Below, piece by piece: positions 55,664 to 64,000 of a DNA stretch of 64,000 bases. The DNA lies in NCBI RefSeq assembly GCF_019334345.1, contig NZ_JAHWQX010000001.1, positions 744,001-808,000 of the forward strand, given 5' to 3'. The DNA comes from Neohoeflea coraliihabitans (lineage in GTDB: Bacteria > Pseudomonadota > Alphaproteobacteria > Rhizobiales > Rhizobiaceae). Each line of letters starts with the position of its first letter. Position 1 is the first letter of the stretch. The translations under genes and the position numbers were made by a program. Under the pieces are notes generated by a model. That model was not told the DNA's origin, did not search any database, and saw nothing but the letters and a program-made list of their open reading frames with translations.

Positions 55664-56620
55664 ATGAGTGACAAACCTTTAAACCCTGAATCCACGCCGC
55701 CGGTCGTCGTCGCAGCGCTGTATCATTTCGCCCCGCTCGATGATCATGCCGCCCTGCAGGCACCGCTTCTGAAGGTGTGCACGGACAACGCCGTCCGTGG
55801 GTCGCTGCTCCTTGCCGCCGAAGGCATCAACGGCACCATTGCCGGCGCCCGCACCGGTATAGACAAGGTGCTGTCGCATATCCGCACCATCCCAGGTCTC
55901 GCTGAACTCGACCACAAGGAAAGTCATGCCGCGACACCACCCTTCCGCCGCATGAAGGTGAGGCTCAAGAAGGAAATCGTCACTATGGGTGTTGCGGGCA
56001 TCGATCCTCTCCAGGCGGCCGGCACCTATGTCGACCCGCACGACTGGAACGCACTGATTGCCGATCCGGACACGCTGGTAATCGACACGCGCAATGCATA
56101 CGAGGTCGAGCTCGGCACCTTTCGTCGCGCCATCAACCCGCAGACCGAAACCTTTCGCGAGTTTCCCGCCCGGATTGCCAACTCGGACCTGCTTGGCGCC
56201 CCCGAACAGCTCGCCGGCAAGAAGATCGCGATGTTCTGCACCGGCGGCATTCGCTGTGAAAAAGCCACGGCCTTTCTCCGCCAACAGGGCCACGACAACG
56301 TCTTCCATCTCAAGGGCGGCATTTTGAAATATCTCGAGGAGATCCCCGCCGAAGACAGCCTGTGGGAGGGGAACTGCTTCGTTTTTGACGAGCGCGTTTC
56401 CGTCGGCCATGGCCTCCAGATCGGCCCGGAAATCCTTTGTCGCGCCTGTCGAATGCCCGTCACGCCCGATCAGCGCAATTCTCCGCTTTACGAGGAGGGC
56501 GTCTCCTGCCTGCGCTGTTACCATCAGCGCAGCGCTGACGATCGGAAGCGCTATCGCGCCCGGCATCGGCAGATGCTCAGGGACGCGGCAAAGACCGCCG
56601 CGCCGGAAGAGGTGCGATGA
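55664..56620 (+). CDS. trhO: tRNA uridine(34) hydroxylase, rhodanese-type
   Basis: A 318-residue protein of the YceA/TrhO family. The N-terminal part ([46 protein letters not shown]) is the acylphosphatase-like domain; the rhodanese domain follows with [14 protein letters not shown] and catalytic Cys192 in [12 protein letters not shown] Cys-rich C terminus (LCRACRMP...CLRCY) fits the family's zinc-like end. It hydroxylates U34 of certain tRNAs, a step toward 5-methoxyuridine-type wobble modification. ATG 55664 has only a weak site. It overlaps the next gene by four bases. Confidence 0.9.
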   Translation: MSDKPLNPESTPPVVVAALYHFAPLDDHAALQAPLLKVCTDNAVRGSLLLAAEGINGTIAGARTGIDKVLSHIRTIPGLAELDHKESHAATPPFRRMKVRLKKEIVTMGVAGIDPLQAAGTYVDPHDWNALIADPDTLVIDTRNAYEVELGTFRRAINPQTETFREFPARIANSDLLGAPEQLAGKKIAMFCTGGIRCEKATAFLRQQGHDNVFHLKGGILKYLEEIPAEDSLWEGNCFVFDERVSVGHGLQIGPEILCRACRMPVTPDQRNSPLYEEGVSCLRCYHQRSADDRKRYRARHRQMLRDAAKTAAPEEVR

Positions 56621-57867
56621 GCATCCCGCGCCGTCACTGCCTGGTCATTGGCGGTGGTGTTGTCGGCGTGCACATTGCCGCTCTGCTGGCGGAAGCCGGT
56701 CATCAGGTCGATCTGTTCGACCCGGCCGGTATCGCCGAGAGGACCAGCCGCGGCAATGCGGCGGCGCTGGCTTTCACCGATATCATTCCGCTGGCGACGC
56801 CCGGAATTCTCTGGAAGGCGCCACGCTGGCTGATCGACCCGCTCGGGCCATTGTCAATCCGCCCGGCCTACCTGTTCAGGCTGGCGCCCTGGCTGCTTCG
56901 TTTCGCCCTCGCCAGTCGACCCGCCCGGGTGGAAGCCGCCACCATGGCCCAGGCGGAACTGATGCGCATTGCCGAGCACGAGACACTGACGCTGGCCGAG
57001 CGCGCCGGTATTGCCGCCATGATCCGCCACGATGGCTGCCTCGAACTCTACGAATCGGAGGATGAACTCGCCGCCAGCCAGCCTGGGTGGGACCGCAAGG
57101 CCGCTGCAGGGATTGCCTATACCCATCTGCGCGGCGCAGAACTTGCCGCCTTGCAGCCCGGATTGAGCCCAAGATTTGTTGCCGGAACCTTCGTGCCCGC
57201 CTGGAAAACTGTCACCGAGCCGCAGCATTACGCGCGCGCTGTCTGGGCATATGCTGAACGCCTCGGCGCCCGCCTCGACCGCTGCCGCGTCACCCGGCTC
57301 GACCTCAGGCGCGAGCGCCCTGCCGCACATCTGTCTGATGGCCGCCGCATTGAAGCGGACCGCATCATAGTTGCTGCCGGTGCCTGGTCGAAATCCGTCC
57401 TTACCGGCACCTCGGCCGCCGAGTTACCGCTCGACACCGAGCGCGGCTACAACACGACACTGCCATCCACGGCCTTCGATCTGAAGCGCCAGTTGATCTT
57501 CCCCGGGCATGGCTTTGTCATAACGCCACTCGAAAACGGCATCCGCGTCGGCGGCGCCGTCGAATTTGCCGGACTGAAGGCACGGCCCAACTTCGACCGC
57601 GCCACGGCCATGCTCGACAAGGCGCGCCAGTTCCTGCCCGGCCTCGATCCCGCCAATGGCCGCCAGTGGATGGGGTATCGCCCGTCCCTGCCGGACACGC
57701 TGCCGGTGCTGGGTCGCCTGAAGGAACACCGCGATGTGATTCTCGCCTTCGGCAATGGCCATCTCGGCTTGACCCAGGCCGCCGCCATGGGTCGTCTCGT
57801 CACTGACATTGTCAGTGACCAGCCGCCGCCGCTCGACCTCGCTCCGTTCCGGCCGGACCGGTTCTGA
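56617..57867 (+). CDS. FAD-dependent oxidoreductase, D-amino-acid dehydrogenase (DadA)-like
   Basis: A 416-residue DAO-family enzyme. FAD-binding [28 protein letters not shown] is at the N terminus; [43 protein letters not shown] is the DadA-like part; [21 protein letters not shown] closes the protein. It probably oxidises D-amino acids and feeds the respiratory chain; other amines are possible. ATGA overlap with trhO. Convergent with pcaD. Confidence 0.88.
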   Translation: MSIPRRHCLVIGGGVVGVHIAALLAEAGHQVDLFDPAGIAERTSRGNAAALAFTDIIPLATPGILWKAPRWLIDPLGPLSIRPAYLFRLAPWLLRFALASRPARVEAATMAQAELMRIAEHETLTLAERAGIAAMIRHDGCLELYESEDELAASQPGWDRKAAAGIAYTHLRGAELAALQPGLSPRFVAGTFVPAWKTVTEPQHYARAVWAYAERLGARLDRCRVTRLDLRRERPAAHLSDGRRIEADRIIVAAGAWSKSVLTGTSAAELPLDTERGYNTTLPSTAFDLKRQLIFPGHGFVITPLENGIRVGGAVEFAGLKARPNFDRATAMLDKARQFLPGLDPANGRQWMGYRPSLPDTLPVLGRLKEHRDVILAFGNGHLGLTQAAAMGRLVTDIVSDQPPPLDLAPFRPDRF

Positions 57868-57900
57868 GCCTGCGGCGCGCAAGCATAGCCGGCGCCATGC

Positions 57901-58695
57901 TCAAGACTGCGGCAATTGCTCGACGAAGGCGCGAATGATCTCCGACAGCTCCACCGGCTTTTCAACGCAGGGCAAATGCGCCGCTCCGGGGATCGGCTGA
58001 TAACGCGCCCCGGGAATGAGCTTGGCCATGCCGCCGACCTGCTCGGGCGGTGTCGAGCCGTCCTCCGCACCGACCACGCAAATCGCTGGTTTTGCGAGCC
58101 CTGCCGCAATCGCCGTGAAGTCGGTATCGCGTATGGCTTCGCAGGTGCCGAGATAGCCGGGCACGGGGCAGCGTTCCAGCATCATTCGATAGCCGGTGAA
58201 CTCGGCATTGTCGGCGCGGCGAAACTCCTTGGTGAACCAACGCTCCAAAATGGTGTCCGACAGCGCCGCCATGCCGCCTTCGGCAATCGCCGCGATGCGC
58301 GCATCCCACATGTCCTCGGTGCCGATGCGCGGCGCGGTATCGCACAGGATCAGGGCACGCACGAGATCCGGACGCCTCTCGGACAATCCAAGCGCGATCT
58401 GGCCGCCGACTGACAAGCCGCAGAGAATGACATCCTTGGCGCCGTAATGATCGATCACTGCCGCCAGGTCGGCGACATGGTCATCCATCTTCAGGCTGGC
58501 GCCGGTCTCCGACAGGCCGTGCCCCCGCTTGTCATATGTGATCAGCCCGTATTCACCCGCCAGCCGGATGATCACATCACGCCAGATGCGGAAATCGGTG
58601 CCAAGTGCATTGATGAATACTACTGTCGGGCGGTCCGGCTTGGCGCCGATGACCTGGTGGTGCAGCGTGACGCCGTTCAGGCTTGCGAATTGCAT
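57901..58695 (-). CDS. pcaD: 3-oxoadipate enol-lactonase
   Basis: A 264-residue alpha/beta hydrolase. FINALGTDFRIWRDVI (oxyanion region), YDKRGHGLSE, the nucleophile elbow GLSVGGQIALGL and the final GAAHLPCVEKPVELSEIIRAFVEQ are typical of PcaD, which opens 3-oxoadipate enol-lactone in the protocatechuate branch of the beta-ketoadipate pathway. No other pca gene is in the window, so it is separated from its usual partners or has another lactone substrate. ATG 58695 follows AAGGAGG by five bases; the longer frame upstream is not supported. Confidence 0.86.
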   Translation of the reverse strand: MQFASLNGVTLHHQVIGAKPDRPTVVFINALGTDFRIWRDVIIRLAGEYGLITYDKRGHGLSETGASLKMDDHVADLAAVIDHYGAKDVILCGLSVGGQIALGLSERRPDLVRALILCDTAPRIGTEDMWDARIAAIAEGGMAALSDTILERWFTKEFRRADNAEFTGYRMMLERCPVPGYLGTCEAIRDTDFTAIAAGLAKPAICVVGAEDGSTPPEQVGGMAKLIPGARYQPIPGAAHLPCVEKPVELSEIIRAFVEQLPQS

Positions 58696-58961
58696 TGCGA
58701 CCTCCTTGGGCACTGAGCTGGTCTCTGGCGGCACTCCGGGATGCGCCGCGACTTCCGCCCCGCTATAACCGCCACCAACGCGCTTGCCCATCCCCTCACC
58801 GGCTCCGGCCGCCCACGAGGCCTCGGCCCGATACTTGACGTGCGCAGGGCAATATGGCCTAACGCGCACCAAATTCCCGGATGCCGGTCAGACGCGTGAT
58901 ACGGCACCGCCGCAACGGCCGCGCACGTCAGGCGGCCGCAGAAAATCGAGCGACGATCGCA

Positions 58962-60413
58962 ATGACAGACATCATCCCACGGGTGCGCATCGCCCCCTCC
59001 CCGACGGGCGAGCCACATGTCGGCACCGCCTATATCGCCCTGTTCAATTATCTCTTCGCCAAGAAGCATGGCGGCCGGTTCATCCTGCGCATCGAGGACA
59101 CGGACGCCAGCCGCTCGACCCGCGAATACGAGACCAAGGTGCTCGATGCGCTGCGCTGGTGCGGCCTGGAATGGGACGAGGGACCGGACAAGGGCGGCGA
59201 ATACGGGCCTTACCGGCAGTCCGAACGCAAGGACATCTACCGCCCCTTCGTGGATCGCATCGTCGACAATGGCCACGGCTTTGCCTGTTTCTGCACACCG
59301 CAGCGCCTCGACGAGATGCGCGCCGCCCAGCGCGCCGCCGGCCAACCGCCGAAATATGACGGCCACTGCCTGCATTTGGCGGCCGAAGAAGTCAAAAGCC
59401 GCATTGCCGCCGGTGAACCGCATGTCGTGCGCATGAAGATCCCTTCCGAGGGCAGCTGCAAATTCACCGACGCCGTTTACGGCGAGGTCGAGATCCCGTG
59501 GGACGCCGTCGACATGCAGGTGCTCTTGAAGGCGGATGGCATGCCGACCTATCACATGGCCAATGTCGTCGACGACCATCTGATGCGCATCACGCATGTG
59601 GCGCGTGGCGAGGAATGGCTGGCTTCGGTCCCCAAGCACATTCTCATCTACCGCTATCTCGGCCTCGAGCCGCCGGTGTTCATGCATCTTTCGCTGATGA
59701 AGAATGCCGACAAGTCAAAACTGTCGAAGCGCAAGAATCCGACGTCCATTCCATATTACGCCGGCCTCGGATACCTGCCCGAGGCGCTGATGAATTTCCT
59801 CGGCCTGTTCTTCATCCAGATCGCCGAAGGCGAGGAACTACTGTCGATGGACGATCTGATCGCCCGGTTCGACACCGACAATCTGTCGAGAGCCGGAGCC
59901 ATATTCGACATCCAGAAGCTCGACTGGCTCAACGGTCGCTGGCTGCGCGAAAACCTTTCCGAAGAGGAGTTTCTCGCCCGCGTGCGCCAGTGGGCCCTGC
60001 AGGGCGACCGGCTTACCGAGGGACTGCGTCTCGCCCAGAGCCGCATTCAGACGTTCGGCGAACTGCCCGATCTGATCGGTTTTCTGCTGAAATCCGACCT
60101 CAAACTGACCGCGGCGCATTTCGACCGGCTCAAACCCAAGCCCGCCGACTGCCTGGCGATCATCAAGGAGGTCGCCCCGGCGCTCGAGACCCTGCCCGAT
60201 TGGACCGCGGAAGCGATCGAGGCCGAACTGCGCGCCATCTCCGAGCGCATGGACAAGAAGCTGCGCCTCTTCCTGCCGCCTCTGTTTGTCGCCGTCAGTG
60301 GCTCGGCGCGATCGCTGCCCCTGTTTGATTCCATGGCACTGCTGGGCCGCGCCGCGGTACGCCAGCGCCTGAAAACGGCGCGTGAGGTGCTGCAAGCGTC
60401 GATCGAAGCCTGA
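58962..60413 (+). CDS. gltX: Glutamate--tRNA ligase
   Basis: A 483-residue class I synthetase. The HIGH-type motif is in VRIAPSPTGEPHVGTAYIALFNYLFAKKHGG, RIEDTDASRSTREYE follows, and the KMSKS-type motif is KLSKRK. The C-terminal anticodon-binding part ends with SLPLFDSMALLGRAAVRQRL. Many rhizobia carry two gltX genes, of which one can be specific for tRNA-Gln; which one this is cannot be told. ATG 58962 was chosen by family alignment; no strong ribosome binding site. It lies 26 bases before lysS, probably co-transcribed. Confidence 0.93.
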   Translation: MTDIIPRVRIAPSPTGEPHVGTAYIALFNYLFAKKHGGRFILRIEDTDASRSTREYETKVLDALRWCGLEWDEGPDKGGEYGPYRQSERKDIYRPFVDRIVDNGHGFACFCTPQRLDEMRAAQRAAGQPPKYDGHCLHLAAEEVKSRIAAGEPHVVRMKIPSEGSCKFTDAVYGEVEIPWDAVDMQVLLKADGMPTYHMANVVDDHLMRITHVARGEEWLASVPKHILIYRYLGLEPPVFMHLSLMKNADKSKLSKRKNPTSIPYYAGLGYLPEALMNFLGLFFIQIAEGEELLSMDDLIARFDTDNLSRAGAIFDIQKLDWLNGRWLRENLSEEEFLARVRQWALQGDRLTEGLRLAQSRIQTFGELPDLIGFLLKSDLKLTAAHFDRLKPKPADCLAIIKEVAPALETLPDWTAEAIEAELRAISERMDKKLRLFLPPLFVAVSGSARSLPLFDSMALLGRAAVRQRLKTAREVLQASIEA

Positions 60414-60439
60414 CCCTTTTAGACCGAGCGGATAACCAG

Positions 60440-61936
60440 ATGACCCAGAAGCAGCCCGAGACCGGCCTGTCCTCCAACGCCACCGAAGTGCGCATGCAAA
60501 AGCTCGAGCAGTTGCGCGAGAAGCTTGAAACTGTTTATCCGGCGCACTTCCACCGCACCATCACCAACCGCGAACTGGCGGAAAAATATGAGGGCCTGGA
60601 GGCCGACAGCGAAAGCGGCGACATCGTCACCGTCGCCGGACGCGTGTTTTCATCCCGCAATTCCGGCATGTTCATGGATCTGCACGATGCCTCCGGCAAG
60701 ATCCAGATCTTCACCCACAAGGACTATGCCGACGAGGACGCCCGCGATCTTCTGGCGTTGATCGACATCGGCGACATCATCGGCGTCACCGGGATGGTGC
60801 GTCGCACCAAGCGCGGCGAGCTGACCGTCAACACCCACCAGATCACCATGCTGACCAAGTCGCTGTTGCCGATGCCGGAAAAGTGGCATGGCCTGGCCGA
60901 TATCGAACAGCGCTATCGGCGCCGCCATCTCGACATCATGACCAACGAGGATTCCAAGCGTCGCTTTCAGCAACGCTCGCAGATCATCTCCGGCATCCGC
61001 CGCTTCATGGAGAGCGAGGCCTTCATGGAGGTCGAAACGCCCATGCTGCATACGGTCTATGGCGGCGCCACGGCGGACCCCTTCCGCACGCATCACAACA
61101 CCTTGAAACTCGACATGTTCCTGCGTATCGCCCCGGAGCTCTATCTCAAGCGGGCGCTGGTCTCAGGCCTTGCCGACAAGGTCTTCGAGATCAACCGCAA
61201 TTTCCGCAACGAGGGTGTGTCGACGCGCCACAATCCCGAATTCACGATGATGGAGTGCTACTGGGCCTACGCCGACTACGAGGACATCATGGGCCTCGTC
61301 GAACGGCTGTTTGAAAGCCTGGCGCTGGCCATCCACGGCGCAACCGAATTCTCCTATGGCGAGACGCAAATCTCCTTCAAGGGACCGTTTCGCCGCGTGC
61401 CGATGCCCGACGCCGTCAAGGAGGCGACCGGCATCGATTTTCGTGCCATCGGGAGCGACGAGGACGCACGCGCGGCAACCCGCGCCGCCGGATTCACGAT
61501 CGAGGATGACTGGACCTGGGGCGAATGCCTGGCTTTCGTTTTCGAAGAAAAGATCGAGCCGACGCTCATCGAACCGGCGCATGTCACCCATTTCCCGAAG
61601 GATATTTCGCCTTTCGCCAAGGAAGTGCCGGGTGAGCCGCGTCTCGTCGAGCGCTTCGAGACCTATTGCAACAGCTGGGAGATCGGCAACGCCTTCTCCG
61701 AACTCAACGATCCCGTCGAACAGCGCGCCCGGATGGTTGAGCAGCTCGAACAGGCGCATGGCCGCGGCGAAAGCGCCAAGCAACTCGATGAGGATTTCCT
61801 CGATGCCATCGACCAGGGCATGCCGCCGGCCGGCGGACTGGGCATCGGTGTCGACCGGCTGGTCATGCTATTGACCGACGCGCCATCGATCCGCGACGTC
61901 ATTCTGTTTCCGGCGCGCAAATCGAAGGTTGAGTAG
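60440..61936 (+). CDS. lysS: Lysine--tRNA ligase, class II
   Basis: A 498-residue class II enzyme. The OB-fold anticodon domain (VTVAGRVFSSRNSGMFMDLHDASGKIQIFTHKD) is followed by motif 1 near FMEVETPMLHTVYGGATADPF, motif 2 FRNEGVSTRHNPEFTMMECYWAY and motif 3 GLGIGVDRLVMLLTD. It charges tRNA-Lys. Rhizobia more often use a class I LysRS, so a class II form next to gltX is informative for lineage placement. Directly follows gltX on the same strand. Confidence 0.95.
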   Translation: MTQKQPETGLSSNATEVRMQKLEQLREKLETVYPAHFHRTITNRELAEKYEGLEADSESGDIVTVAGRVFSSRNSGMFMDLHDASGKIQIFTHKDYADEDARDLLALIDIGDIIGVTGMVRRTKRGELTVNTHQITMLTKSLLPMPEKWHGLADIEQRYRRRHLDIMTNEDSKRRFQQRSQIISGIRRFMESEAFMEVETPMLHTVYGGATADPFRTHHNTLKLDMFLRIAPELYLKRALVSGLADKVFEINRNFRNEGVSTRHNPEFTMMECYWAYADYEDIMGLVERLFESLALAIHGATEFSYGETQISFKGPFRRVPMPDAVKEATGIDFRAIGSDEDARAATRAAGFTIEDDWTWGECLAFVFEEKIEPTLIEPAHVTHFPKDISPFAKEVPGEPRLVERFETYCNSWEIGNAFSELNDPVEQRARMVEQLEQAHGRGESAKQLDEDFLDAIDQGMPPAGGLGIGVDRLVMLLTDAPSIRDVILFPARKSKVE

Positions 61937-61978
61937 AAGCGGCGTGAATGCCGTGCAGCCAAGCCGGTAAGCGGCGTC

Positions 61979-62569
61979 TCAGTCGCTTGCGGCTGCAACC
62001 TTTTCCTCGCCGCAAGCATGAACAGTCTCGACCTCTTGCAACGCAGCCGCGATGGCCGGTTCATCGAGGCTGCGCCGCGGCCCGAAATAAAATCCCAGTT
62101 CGGTGGGCCGGGCATCGAGATATCGCACCTCCCAGACCCGGTCCGTCGCCCGTGTCCGGTTTGGATTGGCGGCATAGACGATCTCCGTGCCGATGGTCGG
62201 ACCACGCAATTCGGCGCGGTTTTCCGGGCCGTTCAGCGCCACGAGCTGCAGCGTCACGAGATCGGGCTGTTCAACCTCTGCAAAGTGCTGAGCAAGCCGA
62301 AGGCCTGTCCGGATTCGATCTTCCGGAGAGGTCGACCCGGTGCGGATGATCGCAATCAGCCGCCGCTCGCCGCCGCGCGTGAACCGTGCCTCATGAACCG
62401 TTTCGCAATAGTCGATATCGGCTTGCGAAAAGGCTGCCTCGAACGGACCCTTGACGATCAGCGCCGCGGTGCCGGATGCCCCGAGAAGCATGAGGACGCC
62501 GCCGGTGATCAACACCAGCTTGCGCGACATGCGGAAGACAGCAAACAGTCGATACGTGGCCTTGGCCAT
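61979..62569 (-). CDS. Hypothetical membrane-anchored protein, 196 residues
   Basis: A single N-terminal hydrophobic segment (LVLITGGVLMLLGASGTAALIV) anchors a soluble domain that is probably periplasmic. It starts with KGPFEAAFSQADIDYCETVHEARFTRGGERRLIAIIRTGSTSPEDRIRTGLRLAQHFAEVEQPDLVTLQLVALNGPENRAELRG. Two Cys lie far apart (DYCE and HACG). I do not recognise a named family. ATG 62569 or 62530 are possible starts; neither has a clear site. Convergent with lysS and divergent from the MraY-like gene. Confidence 0.7.
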   Translation of the reverse strand: MAKATYRLFAVFRMSRKLVLITGGVLMLLGASGTAALIVKGPFEAAFSQADIDYCETVHEARFTRGGERRLIAIIRTGSTSPEDRIRTGLRLAQHFAEVEQPDLVTLQLVALNGPENRAELRGPTIGTEIVYAANPNRTRATDRVWEVRYLDARPTELGFYFGPRRSLDEPAIAAALQEVETVHACGEEKVAAASD

Positions 62570-62787
62570 GATCGGTACACCGGAATTAACTCAACAACTG
62601 ACCAGTATGCCGAGAAGGCCTTTCGGTTGGGTTAAGCTGGCGGGCGAATGCGATGCGGCCGACATGGGCAAATTCGACACAGTGGCCGACCAACCTCCCG
62701 ATCAGTCTTTTTTTGTCGGCTGCAACGCTTTCAATCCAAGCGCGCAGCGAGTAAGAGCACTGCCGTTGGAAACAGAGACGGCCTGCA

Positions 62788-63834
62788 ATGATCAGCGAAA
62801 TCGCCGAGCTTCTCACCCCCGTCTGGGGACCGATGAGACTCCTCAACTCGTCGTTCCTGCTTGCTGCGATGGGCGCTCTCGTTGCGGCGATGTCCGCCAT
62901 GGTGCTGTTGCCGCTCTTGTGGAAATATCTGCCGACCGACCAGGGCCGCGCCCATGCTGTTGGCTCGGCGGCAAGTGTTGGCAAGCCCATGTCCGCCGGC
63001 ATCATCATGATCGCCATCATCATTGTGTGTGCGATCATCTTTGTGCCGGCCGATGTCCGCATCTACGGCTCGCTCCTGCTCCTCGCCGCCGCATCCGCCC
63101 TCGGTTACATTGACGACAAGTCAGGCGGCCTCAGCGAACTGACGCTTGGCGCCTGCGACTTTCTGCTGGCCTGTGCTGCCGCGCTGCTGATCTTCGGGTT
63201 CGAGCCGGCCCGCGCCTGGCTTCCGTTCACCGCCGAGATCTTCGAGGTCCCGGCCTGGCTGCATATCCCCGTGGCGGTCGTCGTCATCTGGTTTTCGATC
63301 AATGCGCTCAACTGCAGCGATGGCGTCGACGGACTGTCCGGCACCCTGGCGCTGATTTCTATAGCGGTACTCGGACTGCTGTTCTACATCGCCGTCGGCA
63401 ACATCGAGATGGCCCGCTATCTCCTGCTCCCCTTCGACGGCAACGGCTACAAATGGGCCATCCTCTCGTCGATCGCCTGCGGCTGCCTCGCCGGCTATTT
63501 ATGGTACAATGTTCCACCCAGCAGCGTCATGATGGGCGACGCCGGGTCGCGACCGATCGGTCTGCTCATCGGTATACTCGTCATGGTCAGCGGCAACCCC
63601 TTCCTGATCATCGTGTGTGCCGGTCTGATCCTCGCCAATGGGGCCACCGGACTGTTCAAGGTCGCCATGCTTCGCTTCTTCAAGCTTCGCCTGTTCTCCG
63701 ACATCCGCTTCCCGTTGCACGACCATGTGCGCAAGAATTATCAGTGGTCGAACAGTCAGGTTCTCGCGCGCTTTGCGATGGTGCATATGGCCATCACCTT
63801 GGCCCTGGTCTCGATGCTGTTGAAGGTGCGTTGA
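62788..63834 (+). CDS. MraY-like polyprenyl-phosphate phospho-glycosyltransferase
   Basis: A 348-residue protein with about ten membrane helices. Family motifs are present: KPMSAG (for KPTMGG), GYIDDK with Asp109-Asp110, INALNCSDGVDGLSG (for N-x-x-N-x-TDGxDGL), and MGDAGSRPIG with Asp251. The cytoplasmic His motif reads PLHDHVRK (His311, Asp312, His313) instead of PLHHHFE of MraY. It should transfer a phospho-sugar to undecaprenyl phosphate, but donor and pathway are unclear. It is not in a dcw cluster, so it is not the main mraY. Confidence 0.8.
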   Translation: MISEIAELLTPVWGPMRLLNSSFLLAAMGALVAAMSAMVLLPLLWKYLPTDQGRAHAVGSAASVGKPMSAGIIMIAIIIVCAIIFVPADVRIYGSLLLLAAASALGYIDDKSGGLSELTLGACDFLLACAAALLIFGFEPARAWLPFTAEIFEVPAWLHIPVAVVVIWFSINALNCSDGVDGLSGTLALISIAVLGLLFYIAVGNIEMARYLLLPFDGNGYKWAILSSIACGCLAGYLWYNVPPSSVMMGDAGSRPIGLLIGILVMVSGNPFLIIVCAGLILANGATGLFKVAMLRFFKLRLFSDIRFPLHDHVRKNYQWSNSQVLARFAMVHMAITLALVSMLLKVR

Positions 63835-63957
63835 ACAGTGACAGGCTGCGGCAACCCGGCTCGGCGCTTTTCTTCCGCGACAAACGGGCTGTGTGCGCTA
63901 TTCTCTGGTTCAGGATTCGTTTTTTGAAGACAGCTCAGCAATTTCCAGGGACAACTC

Positions 63958-64000
63958 ATGCGCGATAGTGATGACAAGACGAGCGCCGGAGGCCGGCCAG
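63958..64000 (+). CDS. Start of an unidentified gene, cut by the window edge
   Basis: ATG at 63958 follows CAGGGAC at a normal distance, and the frame (MRDSDDKTSAGGRP) stays open to the right edge. Only 14 residues are visible, too few to name a product. Confidence 0.35.
   Translation, partial: MRDSDDKTSAGGRP

Overview
The window is GC-rich chromosomal DNA of an alphaproteobacterium, most likely of the Hyphomicrobiales (Rhizobiales). Pointers are a CpdR-type cell-cycle response regulator, a perfect CtrA-type box, transhydrogenase with a split alpha subunit beside an aa3-oxidase subunit IV gene, a heterotetrameric sarcosine oxidase operon, an S21 protein of the rhizobial type, and many TRAP transporters. 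I could not assign a genus. There is no prophage, CRISPR array or rRNA operon; one tRNA (Val, GAC) is present.

Layout. 1-3.4 kb: the end of a YihY/BrkB membrane protein, then a complete bufferin operon (bufA precursor peptide, bufB DUF692/MNIO maturase, bufC chaperone, DoxX membrane protein) behind a strongly structured leader. 3.4-10.7 kb: small heat-shock protein with an RpoH-type promoter, a lysophospholipase-like hydrolase with a Lys/Ala-rich tail, a histidinol-phosphatase/N-formylglutamate amidohydrolase pair, cpdR, tRNA-Val, pgm and a MaoC hydratase. 10.7-17.9 kb: soxBDAG (sarcosine oxidase), rpsU, a TPR lipoprotein and a hypothetical gene. 18.4-25.1 kb: pntAA-pntAB-pntB with the oxidase subunit IV gene, a FeeM-like N-acyl amino acid synthase with a CtrA-type box, and a membrane GGDEF-EAL protein. 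25.4-31.4 kb: an SDR enzyme and a TRAP permease pair facing two tandem, nearly duplicate TakP-like binding proteins. 31.7-44.9 kb: a GATase, a hydroxyacid dehydrogenase with a LacI regulator, MarR, CobW plus WD40 protein, a membrane AraC regulator, ornithine/lysine decarboxylase behind a long structured leader, DUF1007 plus NicO metal efflux, a GNAT and an aminotransferase. 45-54 kb: a 260-bp MITE-like insertion, an SLC13/TrkA_C transporter, and a C4-dicarboxylate-type TRAP system (dctPQM) with its own DctB/DctD two-component pair and a textbook sigma-54 promoter. 54-64 kb: DUF533 protein, eda, trhO, a DadA-like oxidoreductase, pcaD, gltX, lysS, a hypothetical protein and a divergent MraY-like transferase.

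The strongest leads are the bufferin operon with its folded leader, the MITE whose CTAG duplication split stop codons that two convergent genes once shared, the long decarboxylase leader with an 8-bp long-range pairing, the MraY paralogue with an altered histidine motif, the FeeM-like gene under a CtrA-type box, and the DctBD/sigma-54-controlled TRAP locus. Functions are inferred from recognised family motifs; no database search was possible.
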